The notes beneath the pieces are model-generated. The model did no database searches and was not told where the DNA came from. It saw only the letters and a program-made list of their open reading frames with translations. Shown here piece by piece: positions 52,698 to 61,567 of a stretch of DNA of 64,000 nt. Within the stretch, counting starts at the first letter, position 1; each line of letters begins with the position of its first letter. The translations under genes and the position numbers were made by a program. Origin of the DNA: Cupriavidus metallidurans CH34 (lineage in GTDB: Bacteria; Pseudomonadota; Gammaproteobacteria; Burkholderiales; Burkholderiaceae); NCBI RefSeq assembly GCF_000196015.1, contig NC_007973.1:1798001-1862000 (forward strand), written 5' to 3'.

Positions 52698-53864
52698 ATG
52701 CTGCAAACACGTCTTTCGATCCCTACGATCTCTCGTACGCTGATCGACGTATATATCCGCTTCGGCCTGATCTTGTTGCTGGCGATATCTTGCTTCGAGA
52801 TCTTCAAGCCGTTCATCAGCCTGATGGCGTGGTCAGTGATCCTGGCGATCACGCTTTATCCGCTGCAGACGTACCTGCGGGGCAAGATCTTTGATGGAGA
52901 GGGCCGCACGGCCACCCTGATCGTCTTCCTGGTCATCTGCATCATTCTCGTGCCCTCGTGCCTGCTCGGCATTGCATTGATCGACTCGGTCGAACACGCA
53001 TTGGAGATCGCGCGCAGCGGCAACATCCGGATTCCGCCACCGTCCGAATCGGTAGCGGCCTGGCCGTTTGTGGGCAAGCAACTCTACGGCTTCTGGCACC
53101 TGGCCTCCACCGACTTCGCCTCGCTGGCTGAAAAGCTGGCGCCACAGATCAAGGTGGTGGCGCTGGCCTTGCTCGGCACAGCGCGTGGCGTGGGCGTCGG
53201 GCTGCTGATCTTCGTGGCGGCGCTCATGATCGCGGGCATCTTCATGGCCTACGGCGAACTCGGCACGCGCAGCGCGATTCAGATTGCCTCCCGCATCTCC
53301 GGGCCAGAGCGCGGCCCCCGCCTTACCGTGCTGTGCACGGCCACCGTGCGCGCGGTCGCGCAGGGTGTGGTGGGCATTGCATTCATCCAGATGCTGCTGA
53401 TCGGTGTCGCCTTCGTTATGAAGGGTGTGCCGGGGGCAGGGCTGCTGGCGCTGGCGGTGCTGCTGCTCGGCATCATGCAGTTGCCGGCCACGCTGATCAC
53501 CATTCCCGTGATCATCTTCGTGATCGCGACCGAGGGCGTCAGCGGCATGAACATCGTCTTCGCCGTCTACGTGTTCATCGCCGGCCTGGCGGATAACGTG
53601 CTCAAGCCGATGCTGCTGGGCCGTGGTGTGGATGTGCCGATGCCGGTGGTGTTGATCGGCGCGCTTGGCGGCATGGTCAGCGGAGGCGTAATCGGGCTCT
53701 TCGTCGGCCCTGTGGTGCTCGCGGTTGGATACCAATTGTTCTGGCAGTGGGTGGAAGACACCCAGCAGCAAGCCATCGAAGGCGGCGAGGCCGTGGCGAG
53801 TGGTGAGGCCGTGGAGGGTGGCCAGGCGTCGGGACGTACCGAAAGCGGTCCGGCTGCCGGATAG
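52698..53864 (+). CDS. AI-2E family transporter (PerM/YdiK-like permease)
   Basis: A 388-residue polytopic membrane protein from the ATG at 52698, preceded by AAGGAGG. The family pattern is present: an N-terminal helix pair (LILLLAISCFEIFKPFISLMAWSVILAITLYPL), a central soluble segment, and the C-terminal LADNVLKPMLLGRGVDVPMPVVLIGALGGMVSGGVIGLFVGPV. These proteins export varied small molecules; autoinducer-2 export is only one case. It is the first gene of a row whose next members (53867 to 58079) are an exporter set, with a 2-bp gap to the OMF. Confidence 0.9.
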   Translation: MLQTRLSIPTISRTLIDVYIRFGLILLLAISCFEIFKPFISLMAWSVILAITLYPLQTYLRGKIFDGEGRTATLIVFLVICIILVPSCLLGIALIDSVEHALEIARSGNIRIPPPSESVAAWPFVGKQLYGFWHLASTDFASLAEKLAPQIKVVALALLGTARGVGVGLLIFVAALMIAGIFMAYGELGTRSAIQIASRISGPERGPRLTVLCTATVRAVAQGVVGIAFIQMLLIGVAFVMKGVPGAGLLALAVLLLGIMQLPATLITIPVIIFVIATEGVSGMNIVFAVYVFIAGLADNVLKPMLLGRGVDVPMPVVLIGALGGMVSGGVIGLFVGPVVLAVGYQLFWQWVEDTQQQAIEGGEAVASGEAVEGGQASGRTESGPAAG

Positions 53865-53866
53865 CG

Positions 53867-55426
53867 ATGTTGCCCCAGGGCCGCGTGTTCCGTTGCTGGA
53901 TGCTGGCCGCGACGATGCTCGCCGGCTGCGCGCGCGTTGGCCCGGATTTCCAGCCGCAGCACGAGACGTGGAGCGGCCAATGGACCAGCGAGGCGATCGG
54001 GCAGGCCAGCGAGGCGGGTGACCAACCGGATATGCGCCAATGGTGGCAGGTCTTCAACGACCCGGTGCTCGAACACCTGATCACCGAGGCCGATGCCAAT
54101 GACGCCGGGGTTCGGATTGCCGGCCTGCGGGTCATGGAAGCCCGGGCGCAACTTGGCATGGCGCTGGCTGGCCGGTATCCCCAGATGCAGCAGGCGGGCG
54201 CGGATGCCATGTACGTTCACAGCCGCCAATCCGGGCCAACTGCGCAAACCGCTCGCGTCTGGGAGTACAGCGCGGGTGTCGATGTCGGCTGGGAACTCGA
54301 CTTCTGGGGGAAATTCGCCCGGGCGATCGAGTCCGCCGATGCCGCGTACTTCGCGGCCCAGGCGAATCACGAGAACGTACTGGTACTGCTTCACGCACAA
54401 CTCGCGCAGACCTATTACGCATTGCGCACCGCGGAAGCCCGCGTGCGGATAGCGCGGGAGAACGCCCGACTGCAGAAGCGCAGCTATGAGATCACCGAGC
54501 GATTGTTCAAGGCCGGCGAAAGCGACGAACTGGACCTGCAACAAGCCAAGACGCAGTACTTCGGCACATTGAGCAGCATTCCCGAACTGGAGCGGCAGAT
54601 TGCGCTCTCGCGCAACGCCGTGGCGATCCTGCTGGGGAGGCCACCCGGCCCGATTCCCGAGTTGGGCGAGGCATCGGGCAAGGAGGGCGTGTTGCCCCGG
54701 ATCGATCGGGCGATTCTGCAAGACGTGCCCGCCAACCTGTTGCTGCGCCGACCGGACATCCGGGCCGCCGAGTTCCAGATCGCGGCGCAGTCGGCCCAGA
54801 TCGGCGTGGCGAAGGCGGACCTGTATCCATCGGTGACGCTCGTCGGCAGCATCGGCTGGTCCGCGACTTCGCTGCCCGGGACGCAGAACGGCCTGCTGCT
54901 GGTGGGCGGCCCCAGCCTTCGCTGGAACATCTTCGACTATGGCCGGATCCACAACAACGTGCGCGTGCAGGATGCCCGGCTCCAGCAACTGATCCTCACC
55001 TACCAGAACGACGTGCGCGTGGCGGCGCGCGAGGCCGACGATGCGGCCAGCGGCCTGCTCAAGGCACTCGAACGCGAAGAAATCCTGCGTGAGGCCGCGT
55101 ATTCTGCGGAACGCTCGCTGACGCTGGCCAACACCCTGTTCAAGGAGGGGTACTCCGACTTCCAGCGCGTGCTCGATGCCCAGCGGGCGTTGTTCGCCCA
55201 GCAGGACGCCTATCTGGTCAATCGCAGCAACGCCGTTGGCTATCTGATCGACCTTTACAAGGCCCTTGGCGGTGGCTGGTACAGCGAGCAGCCGTTGGTC
55301 GACCCAGCCACCCGCGACCAGATGCGGCAGCGTACCGATTGGGGAGACCTGCTGGACGAGCCGCCGCGCACGCCGCCGACATCCAATAACACCACGGCCA
55401 AAGCCACCGGGAGCCAACGCCAATGA
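53867..55426 (+). CDS. Outer-membrane efflux lipoprotein (NodT family), second set
   Basis: A 519-residue lipoprotein with lipobox MLAATMLAGC. It has the typical repeats (WWQVFNDPVLEHLITEADANDAGVRIAGLRV and LLRRPDIRAAEFQIAAQSAQIGVAKADLYP) and the WELDFWGKFARAI motif. It gives the exit duct of the HlyD/DUF2955 exporter encoded next and overlaps the HlyD start by ATGA. The C-terminal ~30 residues are disordered. Confidence 0.92.
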   Translation: MLPQGRVFRCWMLAATMLAGCARVGPDFQPQHETWSGQWTSEAIGQASEAGDQPDMRQWWQVFNDPVLEHLITEADANDAGVRIAGLRVMEARAQLGMALAGRYPQMQQAGADAMYVHSRQSGPTAQTARVWEYSAGVDVGWELDFWGKFARAIESADAAYFAAQANHENVLVLLHAQLAQTYYALRTAEARVRIARENARLQKRSYEITERLFKAGESDELDLQQAKTQYFGTLSSIPELERQIALSRNAVAILLGRPPGPIPELGEASGKEGVLPRIDRAILQDVPANLLLRRPDIRAAEFQIAAQSAQIGVAKADLYPSVTLVGSIGWSATSLPGTQNGLLLVGGPSLRWNIFDYGRIHNNVRVQDARLQQLILTYQNDVRVAAREADDAASGLLKALEREEILREAAYSAERSLTLANTLFKEGYSDFQRVLDAQRALFAQQDAYLVNRSNAVGYLIDLYKALGGGWYSEQPLVDPATRDQMRQRTDWGDLLDEPPRTPPTSNNTTAKATGSQRQ

Positions 55427-56559
55427 GTGACGCCAGTGATGCGAATGCGCCAGCCACGCCGCCTGCCTCGCCAGGCCCGGCGGCATCCGGAGACGCGTCG
55501 GGAAAAGGGGTGCGGTGGGTTGTCATCGCGATCGTGCTCAGTCTGGTCTGGTATCTGCTGGCCGACCGCTTCACGCCTTATACCCAGCAGGCGCGTGTGC
55601 AGGCGTTCGTGATTCCAGTGGCTTCAGAAGTGTCTGGCCGCGTCACCCAGGTGCCGGTTCACAACAACCAGAATGTGGAGGTCGGCACCGTGCTGTTCGA
55701 GGTCGACCCACAGCAGTACCGGATCGCGCTGGACCGCGCCCGCGCCGATTTCGAATCCACGCGCCGGCAGATCGGCGCGAACACGGCGGGCATCGATTCC
55801 GCGCGCGAATCGCTGCGAGCGGCGCAGGCCAACGAGCTCAAGGCGCGACAGGACAGCGAGCGGCTTGAGCGTCTGTATCGGGAAGACCCCGGCACGGTTT
55901 CCGTGCGGCGGCTGGAGGTGGCGCGCGCCACGCACACGCAGGCCGTCAGCCAGGTCGGCGCGGCCCGCGCCGAGGTCGAACGGGCCAAGGAGCAGCAGGG
56001 CGGCAGCGAAGAGAACAACGCCAAGCTGCGCAGCGCCGCTGCGGCGGTTGAAAAGGCGGAGCTCGATCTGTCCAATGCCAAGATCCGGGCGCGTACCGGC
56101 GGGCTGGTCACCGACCTGCAAACGGAAGTCGGCCGTTTTGCCGGCGCCGGCAGCCCGGTCATGACGCTGATCGCGATCCAGGATATCTGGATTACCGCCG
56201 ACCTCACCGAAAACAACCTGGGCCACGTAGAGCCGGGCACGCCCGTGGCCATCGTACTCGACGCGCTGCCGGGCAAGGTGCTCGAAGGCAAGGTGCGCAG
56301 CATTGGCTACGGCGTGAGCACCGGCCAGAGCCCGCCACCAGGCAGCCTGCCGACGGTGCAGAACAGCCGCGACTGGCTGCGGCCCGCGCAACGCTTTCCG
56401 GTGATCGTCGATATCGATCCGGGGCAACTCTCTTCGCTGCGCGGCGTGCGCGTGGGCGGCCAGGCCGAAGTGATGGCGTTCCCGACCTCAGGCAACCCGC
56501 TCAATCCGTTGGGCCGGCTGTACATCCGCCTGATGAGCTGGCTGTCCTATGTCTACTGA
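55423..56559 (+). CDS. HlyD/EmrA-type membrane-fusion protein
   Basis: A 378-residue adaptor with one N-terminal helix (VVIAIVLSLVWYLLADRF), the lipoyl half AFVIPVASEVSGRVTQVPVHNNQNVEVGTVLF, a long coiled coil of Ala/Arg/Gln-rich helices, and the second half RARTGGLVTDLQTEVGRFAGAGSPV. It bridges the DUF2955 inner-membrane protein and the NodT lipoprotein. It overlaps its neighbours at both ends (ATGA and 11 bp), so the three genes are one translation-coupled operon. Confidence 0.9.
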   Translation: MSDASDANAPATPPASPGPAASGDASGKGVRWVVIAIVLSLVWYLLADRFTPYTQQARVQAFVIPVASEVSGRVTQVPVHNNQNVEVGTVLFEVDPQQYRIALDRARADFESTRRQIGANTAGIDSARESLRAAQANELKARQDSERLERLYREDPGTVSVRRLEVARATHTQAVSQVGAARAEVERAKEQQGGSEENNAKLRSAAAAVEKAELDLSNAKIRARTGGLVTDLQTEVGRFAGAGSPVMTLIAIQDIWITADLTENNLGHVEPGTPVAIVLDALPGKVLEGKVRSIGYGVSTGQSPPPGSLPTVQNSRDWLRPAQRFPVIVDIDPGQLSSLRGVRVGGQAEVMAFPTSGNPLNPLGRLYIRLMSWLSYVY

Positions 56560-57613
56560 CGCAGGCGCATCGGCCGCCGCCACTGCCGCAACCGCGGCGC
56601 GGTCCCGGCGCGCGTTGCGCCTGGCTGTCGGCACCGCGCTCTGTCTGGCGACCAGCTTCGGTTTCCAATGGGCGATTCCGATGGTTGCGCCCGTGCTGGC
56701 CGTGTTCCTGTTCGCCACGGTAGGGCGCCCGCTGCCCGCCAAGGCGGGGCTGGCGCTGGCGCTGCTTGTCATTGCGACCACTGGAACCGGACTGCTGCTG
56801 ATCCCGTTCCTGCGGCACGCGCCGCTGAGTGGGGTGCTGATGACCGCGCTCGGCCTGTTCCTGGCCTTCCGTTACGGCCTGCGCGGCGGCAACGGGCTCG
56901 TGTCGACGTTCCTTGTGGCAGGCATTGCGCTGATCTCGGTGGCCGGCACCGCCGACATGGGACTCGCTCTCAGCGTGATTGGCGCGCTGGCCCGGGGGCT
57001 GCTGCTCGGCGTGGTGATGTTGGCGGTCTGCCATTGGCTGATTCCGGAGCCTGGCACGGCCACGCCCGCGGCCAAACCACCCGCGCCGGTTGCCAGCGAC
57101 GCGGACTGGATGGCGTGGCGCGCGACGCTGGTCGTCATGCCGGCCTTCCTGCTGGCCATGGCCGATCCGGCCGGCTACCTGCCCATCGTCATGAAGGCCG
57201 TCAGCCTGGGCCGGCAAAGCTGCACGACGGCGCGTAGCGCCGCGACCGAACTGCTCGGGTCCACGCTGCTTGGCGGGCTACTTGCGATCTTGTTCTGGTT
57301 CGCGCTTGGCCTGTCCGTCAATCTGTGGATGTTCTTTCTCTGGACGATCCTGTTCGCGCTGGTGGTTGCCCGCCGGCTCTTCGCGATCCGACCGACACGC
57401 GCCACCCCGGGATTCTGGCTCAACAGCCTGGTGACGATGATCATCCTGCTTGGACAGTCGGTGGAAGACAGCGCGGCAGGCAAGGATGTCTACCATGCGT
57501 TCGCCGTCCGCATGGGACTGTTCATCGGCGTGTCGCTCTATGGCGTATTCATGCTGCGATGGCTCGACCATCGGCGGCAGCGAACCGTGTCCACGGCATC
57601 GACAACGATCTAA
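56549..57613 (+). CDS. DUF2955 (FUSC/aromatic-acid-exporter-like) inner-membrane protein
   Basis: A 354-residue protein with about ten predicted helices in two halves (ALRLAVGTALCLATSFGFQW and the later FLLAMADPAGYLPIVM, AATELLGSTLLGGLLAILFWFALG). DUF2955 proteins replace the usual MFS or ABC pump in some tripartite exporters. The cargo is unknown. Aromatic acid or surfactant export is possible by analogy with AaeB, but this is inference. Confidence 0.85.
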   Translation: MSTDAGASAAATAATAARSRRALRLAVGTALCLATSFGFQWAIPMVAPVLAVFLFATVGRPLPAKAGLALALLVIATTGTGLLLIPFLRHAPLSGVLMTALGLFLAFRYGLRGGNGLVSTFLVAGIALISVAGTADMGLALSVIGALARGLLLGVVMLAVCHWLIPEPGTATPAAKPPAPVASDADWMAWRATLVVMPAFLLAMADPAGYLPIVMKAVSLGRQSCTTARSAATELLGSTLLGGLLAILFWFALGLSVNLWMFFLWTILFALVVARRLFAIRPTRATPGFWLNSLVTMIILLGQSVEDSAAGKDVYHAFAVRMGLFIGVSLYGVFMLRWLDHRRQRTVSTASTTI

Positions 57614-57629
57614 GAAACTGAGGAGGCCC

Positions 57630-58079
57630 ATGCGCGTACACCTGCTGGTCGCCGCACCCGTGATGCTGTTGTGCCTGATCCTGCAAGGCGTGGTGGTGGC
57701 GATCTGCCTGCGCCGCTATGCGCGCTATCGCAAACGCTGGGAAGGGCGCGAGGCGCTATGGATGGAGATCGCGCTGCTGATGGCGGTGATGCTGCTGACG
57801 CTGGTCTGCAACATCGTGCAGATCGCGATCTGGGCCGTGCTGTTCCTGATGCTGGGCGAGTTCCAGAGCTTCGTGCCAGCGCTGTATCACTCCAGCGTCA
57901 ACTTCGCCACGCTCGGCTATGGCGATATCGTCATGTCCGAGCGCTGGCGCATGCTGGGGCCAATCGAGGCAGCCAACGGCATCCTGATGTTCGGCATGTC
58001 GACGTCACTGATGACGGCTGCCGTGCTCGATGTCATCAAGAGCAACATGGCCAGGCTGATGGATCAGGCGAAGCCCTGA
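57630..58079 (+). CDS. Two-helix ion-channel protein with TLGYGD filter
   Basis: A 149-residue protein from the ATG at 57630, with AGGAGG just upstream. It has TM1 (LVAAPVMLLCLILQGVVVAICL), another helix, the pore helix and the filter FATLGYGDIVM, then a C-terminal helix (NGILMFGMSTSLMTAAVLDVI). TxGYGD is the potassium-channel selectivity filter, so it is a Kir/KcsA-like two-pore (Ion_trans_2) channel without a regulatory domain. It ends the exporter operon, 16 bp after DUF2955, an odd partner. Confidence 0.85.
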   Translation: MRVHLLVAAPVMLLCLILQGVVVAICLRRYARYRKRWEGREALWMEIALLMAVMLLTLVCNIVQIAIWAVLFLMLGEFQSFVPALYHSSVNFATLGYGDIVMSERWRMLGPIEAANGILMFGMSTSLMTAAVLDVIKSNMARLMDQAKP

Positions 58080-58083
58080 GCCC

Positions 58084-58443
58084 TTACGTGCAGTTCGCGC
58101 GATAGGTATCTTCCAGCGCATCTCGCGACTTGTCCCGTTCGATCTTGGGCACCGCGCGACCCTGTGCATTCTGCGTGGCCATGCCTGGAGAGGTGTAGCT
58201 GTTGGGCCCATGCGCGCCAGCGGCGAACTGGTTCTTGAGCTCCTCGCACTTCGCCCGGCGGGCTTCCTCGGGGCTGACGCTGCTCGCCGAAGGCGGACGA
58301 TAGGGGTTCGCTCCCTCCTGTACGGCATCGGAGATGGCCGCCGCGGCATTGCCCTGGGCGGGCGATGTGGACTGAGCCAGCGCAACGGCAGGCAGGCCAA
58401 GGGTGAGGGCAACGGTCAGCAGCACTGCATTAGGCATTTCCAT
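58084..58443 (-). CDS. Small periplasmic protein with Cys pair
   Basis: From the ATG at 58443 (CGGAG about 8 nt upstream), 119 residues: signal peptide (AVLLTVALTLGLPAVALA), an Ala-rich linker, then EEARRAKCEELKNQF and a C-terminal YRANC. The two cysteines could form a disulfide. I do not recognise the family. It is convergent with the channel gene (4 bp apart) and lies between it and the AraC-type regulator. Confidence 0.65.
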   Translation of the reverse strand: MEMPNAVLLTVALTLGLPAVALAQSTSPAQGNAAAAISDAVQEGANPYRPPSASSVSPEEARRAKCEELKNQFAAGAHGPNSYTSPGMATQNAQGRAVPKIERDKSRDALEDTYRANCT

Positions 58444-58502
58444 GGGAGCTCCGATGTGGCGACGCACGCTCAGACTAGGCGAATTCGATGGTGCCGTGCA
58501 AG

Positions 58503-59504
58503 TCACCGGTTGACACTGTGGCGCCGGCGCCATGCCAGGGGGGCTTCCCCGAACTGGGTGGAAAACCATCGCGTGAAGGAACTGGCTGAACCATAGCCGA
58601 GCAATTCCGAAACGCGTAGCAGGGAGTAGTCCGGATTGCCGACGTACCGCTGCGCCAGATCGCGGCGCACCTCGCTCAGGATGTCGGTGAACGATTCGCC
58701 GGCTTCGTCGAGTTGCCGTTGCATGGTCCGCAAGCTCAGGCCCAGCCCCTGGGCCACGGCCTCGCAGCTGGCGCGACCCATTGGCAGCATCAGGTACACC
58801 GCATTGCGCACTTCACGCCCGATCGACGCCTCGTTCACACGGGGCAGGGTATCCACCAGTCGCTGCGCATGGCGAGCCATGGCCGGGTCGCCGGTCGGAT
58901 TTGGCGCGTCGAGGTCTGCCGCCAGGCAGACAATGCCGCTGAACTCGCTGCCGAACTCCAGTGGGCATCCGAACAACCGGCGGTGCACCTGCAGGTCGGG
59001 CGGCGCGGCATGGGTAAAGTTGACGCTGAGTGGATGCCAATGCGCGCCGAGCAGGGCGCGGCACAAGCGAAACACCACGCCCAGGGCCAGTTCGGTGGCT
59101 TGTCGGGAAGGCGCGCCGAGCACCACCTCCTGCCGGATCATGACCACCTTGCCGGCCGACTCCACCATGATTGCCACGGACTCATTGACCAGGTGACGGT
59201 AACGAATGATCGTGTCGAGCGCGTCACGCAGCGTGGGCTGCTGGCTGATCAGCAGGCTCATCAGGCCGAAATCCGATAACTGCCGGGACTCCGCCATGCG
59301 CAGCCCGAAGGTGAGGCAGGACGATGCATCCGCCGCGGCCTCCAGCAATACCGCGCACGCGTCCACCGGAACCCGCTGCTCGGGATCGGTCAGCAGCGCG
59401 CGTGTCAATCCGGCCTGCCGGAGCAAGGGCTGTGGGTTCAGGCCTTCCGCCGCCGCCACCTCGAAGAAATTGGTCAGTGCCGCAGCGCGCACCAGTGTTC
59501 TCAA
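58503..59504 (-). CDS. AraC-family transcriptional regulator (OruR/ArgR-like)
   Basis: 333 residues if starting at the TTG at 59504, which has GGGAG about 7 nt upstream and gives the usual N-terminus (LRTLVRAAALTNFFEVAAAEG). The frame is open to an ATG at 59651, but that would leave no room for the divergent promoter. The N-terminal AraC_binding-2-like domain is followed by two helix-turn-helix units (AVAQGLGLSLRTMQRQLDEAG and RVSELLGYGSASSFTRWFSTQFG). It is divergent from the catabolic operon and probably its regulator. Confidence 0.88.
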   Translation of the reverse strand: MRTLVRAAALTNFFEVAAAEGLNPQPLLRQAGLTRALLTDPEQRVPVDACAVLLEAAADASSCLTFGLRMAESRQLSDFGLMSLLISQQPTLRDALDTIIRYRHLVNESVAIMVESAGKVVMIRQEVVLGAPSRQATELALGVVFRLCRALLGAHWHPLSVNFTHAAPPDLQVHRRLFGCPLEFGSEFSGIVCLAADLDAPNPTGDPAMARHAQRLVDTLPRVNEASIGREVRNAVYLMLPMGRASCEAVAQGLGLSLRTMQRQLDEAGESFTDILSEVRRDLAQRYVGNPDYSLLRVSELLGYGSASSFTRWFSTQFGEAPLAWRRRHSVNR

Positions 59505-59710
59505 GCTTGTCTCCCATCTTGTTTTTCGCGCGTCACGTGCCCGGGGTGCCCTGGACCATGCCGCGTCGTACTCGGCGTGGATGATAGGCCGTGTTGGCAT
59601 GAAATGCAAAGCCGGATGCAGCGATTGCAAAGCGGCAGTCAGCCGGGGCATCTAGATTGGCTGACATGGCGGCACACGTCGTGCGGCAACACACAACAGG
59701 AGACGATGCG

Positions 59711-60691
59711 ATGGCAAAAGTCGTGCGCATGTATGAGACCGGCGGACCCGAGGTCCTTCGCTACGAAGACATGGAAGTGGGTGATCCGGGCCCGGGACAG
59801 GTGCGCATTCGCCACGTGGCGGTTGGCCTGAACTACGCGGATACATACTTCCGCAATGGTACCTATCCGGTACCGCTTCCCGCGGGCATGGGCGTGGAAG
59901 CCTCCGGTGTGGTGCAGGCCATCGGCCCGGACGTGACCAACGTCGCTGTCGGCGATCGCGTGACGTACACCGGCTTCCTGAACACGCTGGGCGCCTACAG
60001 CACCGAGCGTCTGGTGCCGGCCGCGCCGCTGATCCGCCTGCCGGAGAACATCGGCTTCGAGACCGCCGCCGCAATGACGATGCGCGGCCTGACCTCCGCC
60101 TACCTGATGCGCCGCATCTACGCGTTCAAGCGCGGCGATACGATTCTGCTGCACGCTGCGGCAGGCGGCGTCGGTCTGATCGTGTCCCAGTGGGCCAAGC
60201 TGCAGGGCCTTAACGTGATCGGCACCGTGTCGTCCGAGGCCAAGGCCGAGGTGGCACGCGCGCATGGTTGCGATCACATCATCAACTACAGCCACGAGGA
60301 CGTGGCCAAGCGCGTGCGCGAACTGACCGATGGCGTGGGCGCCACGGTGGTGTTCGATAGCGTCGGCAAGAACACGTTCATGGCGTCGCTCGATTCGCTC
60401 AAGCGCCGTGGGCTGCTGGTCTGCGTGGGCACCGCGTCGGGCCCGATCCCGCCGTTCGATCCCGTACTGCTGGCCATGAAGGGCTCGGTCTACGTGACGC
60501 GTCCGGCATTGGCCGACTACATCGCGGACCCGGGCGAAAAGGCGGAACTGGCCGGAGAACTGTTCGACCACGTGGGTGCCGGCCGCATCCGTATCGAGAT
60601 CAACCAGCGCTACGCACTGGAAGACGCCGTGCAGGCTCACCGCGACCTGGAATCGCGCAAGACCACCGGTTCGTCGATTTTCGTCGTCTGA
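59711..60691 (+). CDS. NADPH:quinone oxidoreductase (zeta-crystallin family)
   Basis: 326 residues from the ATG at 59711 (AGGAGA about 8 nt upstream). An MDR-superfamily enzyme without zinc: NYADTYFRNGTYPVPLPAGMGVEASGVV, the NADP-binding AAAGGVGLIVSQWAKLQG and a later Lys/Arg cluster for the 2'-phosphate. It reduces quinones or enoyl compounds with NADPH. First gene of a three-gene operon, with 10 bp to the dioxygenase gene. It is annotated qor in many genomes, but substrate use is unproven. Confidence 0.92.
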   Translation: MAKVVRMYETGGPEVLRYEDMEVGDPGPGQVRIRHVAVGLNYADTYFRNGTYPVPLPAGMGVEASGVVQAIGPDVTNVAVGDRVTYTGFLNTLGAYSTERLVPAAPLIRLPENIGFETAAAMTMRGLTSAYLMRRIYAFKRGDTILLHAAAGGVGLIVSQWAKLQGLNVIGTVSSEAKAEVARAHGCDHIINYSHEDVAKRVRELTDGVGATVVFDSVGKNTFMASLDSLKRRGLLVCVGTASGPIPPFDPVLLAMKGSVYVTRPALADYIADPGEKAELAGELFDHVGAGRIRIEINQRYALEDAVQAHRDLESRKTTGSSIFVV

Positions 60692-60701
60692 GGAGCCTGC
60701 C

Positions 60702-61550
60702 ATGCAAGTCAAACCACTGACCTGTGCCATCGGTGCCGAACTGGTTGGCGTCAACCTGGCTGACGCGATCAAGAGCGACGATCTGTTCGCCGAAATCCGC
60801 GCGCAGCTACTGAAACACCGCGTGGTGTTCCTGCGCGACCAGACCTTCAGCCGCGCCGAGCATGTTGCGTTCGCGCGCCGCTTCGGCGAACTCGAGGATC
60901 ACCCAGTGGCGGGCAGCGATCCGGAGCATCCGGGCCTGGTCCGCATCTACAAGTCGCCGGACCAGCCGAACGACCGCTACGAGAACGCGTGGCACTCCGA
61001 CACCACCTGGCGCGAGGCCCCGCAGTTCGGCGCAGTGCTGCGGTGCGTGGAATGCCCGCCCGTGGGCGGCGACACGATGTGGGCGAACATGGCCCTCGCA
61101 TACGAGAACCTGCCCGACCATATCAAGTCCCAGATCGCCGACCTGCGCGCGCGCCACAGCATCGAAGCCAGCTTCGGTGCCGTGATGCCGATCGAGAAGC
61201 GGCTGGCGCTCAAGGAGCGCTATCCCGATGCCGAGCACCCCGTGGTCCGCACCCATCCGGACACCGGCGAGAAGATCCTCTACGTGAACGCCTTCACCAC
61301 GCACTTCACGAACTACCACACCCCAGCGCGCGTGCGCTTTGGTCAGGATGGCAACCCGGGCGCGACGGACCTGCTGCGCTATCTGATCTCGCAGGCCTAT
61401 ATCCCTGAGTACCAGGTGCGCTGGCGCTGGCAGCCCAATAGCGTGGCGATCTGGGACAACACCGCCACACAGCATTACGCCGTGATGGACTATCCGCCTT
61501 GCTATCGCAAGATGGAGCGCGCGGGCATTATCGGCAGCGTGCCGTTCTGA
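60702..61550 (+). CDS. TauD/TfdA-family Fe(II)/2-oxoglutarate dioxygenase
   Basis: 282 residues from the ATG at 60702 (AGGAG about 6 nt upstream). The iron site is His98 and Asp100 (AWHSDTTW) with His258 (TQHYAVMD); Arg269 or Arg273 (CYRKMERAG) would bind 2-oxoglutarate. TauD/TfdA enzymes hydroxylate sulfonates, chlorophenoxyacetates or similar small acids. The mix with an acyl-CoA ligase and an oxidoreductase points to breakdown of an organic acid of unknown structure. Confidence 0.92.
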   Translation: MQVKPLTCAIGAELVGVNLADAIKSDDLFAEIRAQLLKHRVVFLRDQTFSRAEHVAFARRFGELEDHPVAGSDPEHPGLVRIYKSPDQPNDRYENAWHSDTTWREAPQFGAVLRCVECPPVGGDTMWANMALAYENLPDHIKSQIADLRARHSIEASFGAVMPIEKRLALKERYPDAEHPVVRTHPDTGEKILYVNAFTTHFTNYHTPARVRFGQDGNPGATDLLRYLISQAYIPEYQVRWRWQPNSVAIWDNTATQHYAVMDYPPCYRKMERAGIIGSVPF

Positions 61551-61567
61551 GCAGTACCGGAGTCAAT

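Noticed and set aside
53567..55486. 639-codon minus-strand frame over the outer-membrane efflux gene
   Set aside because: No start context or domain; opposite a lipoprotein gene with full family features.
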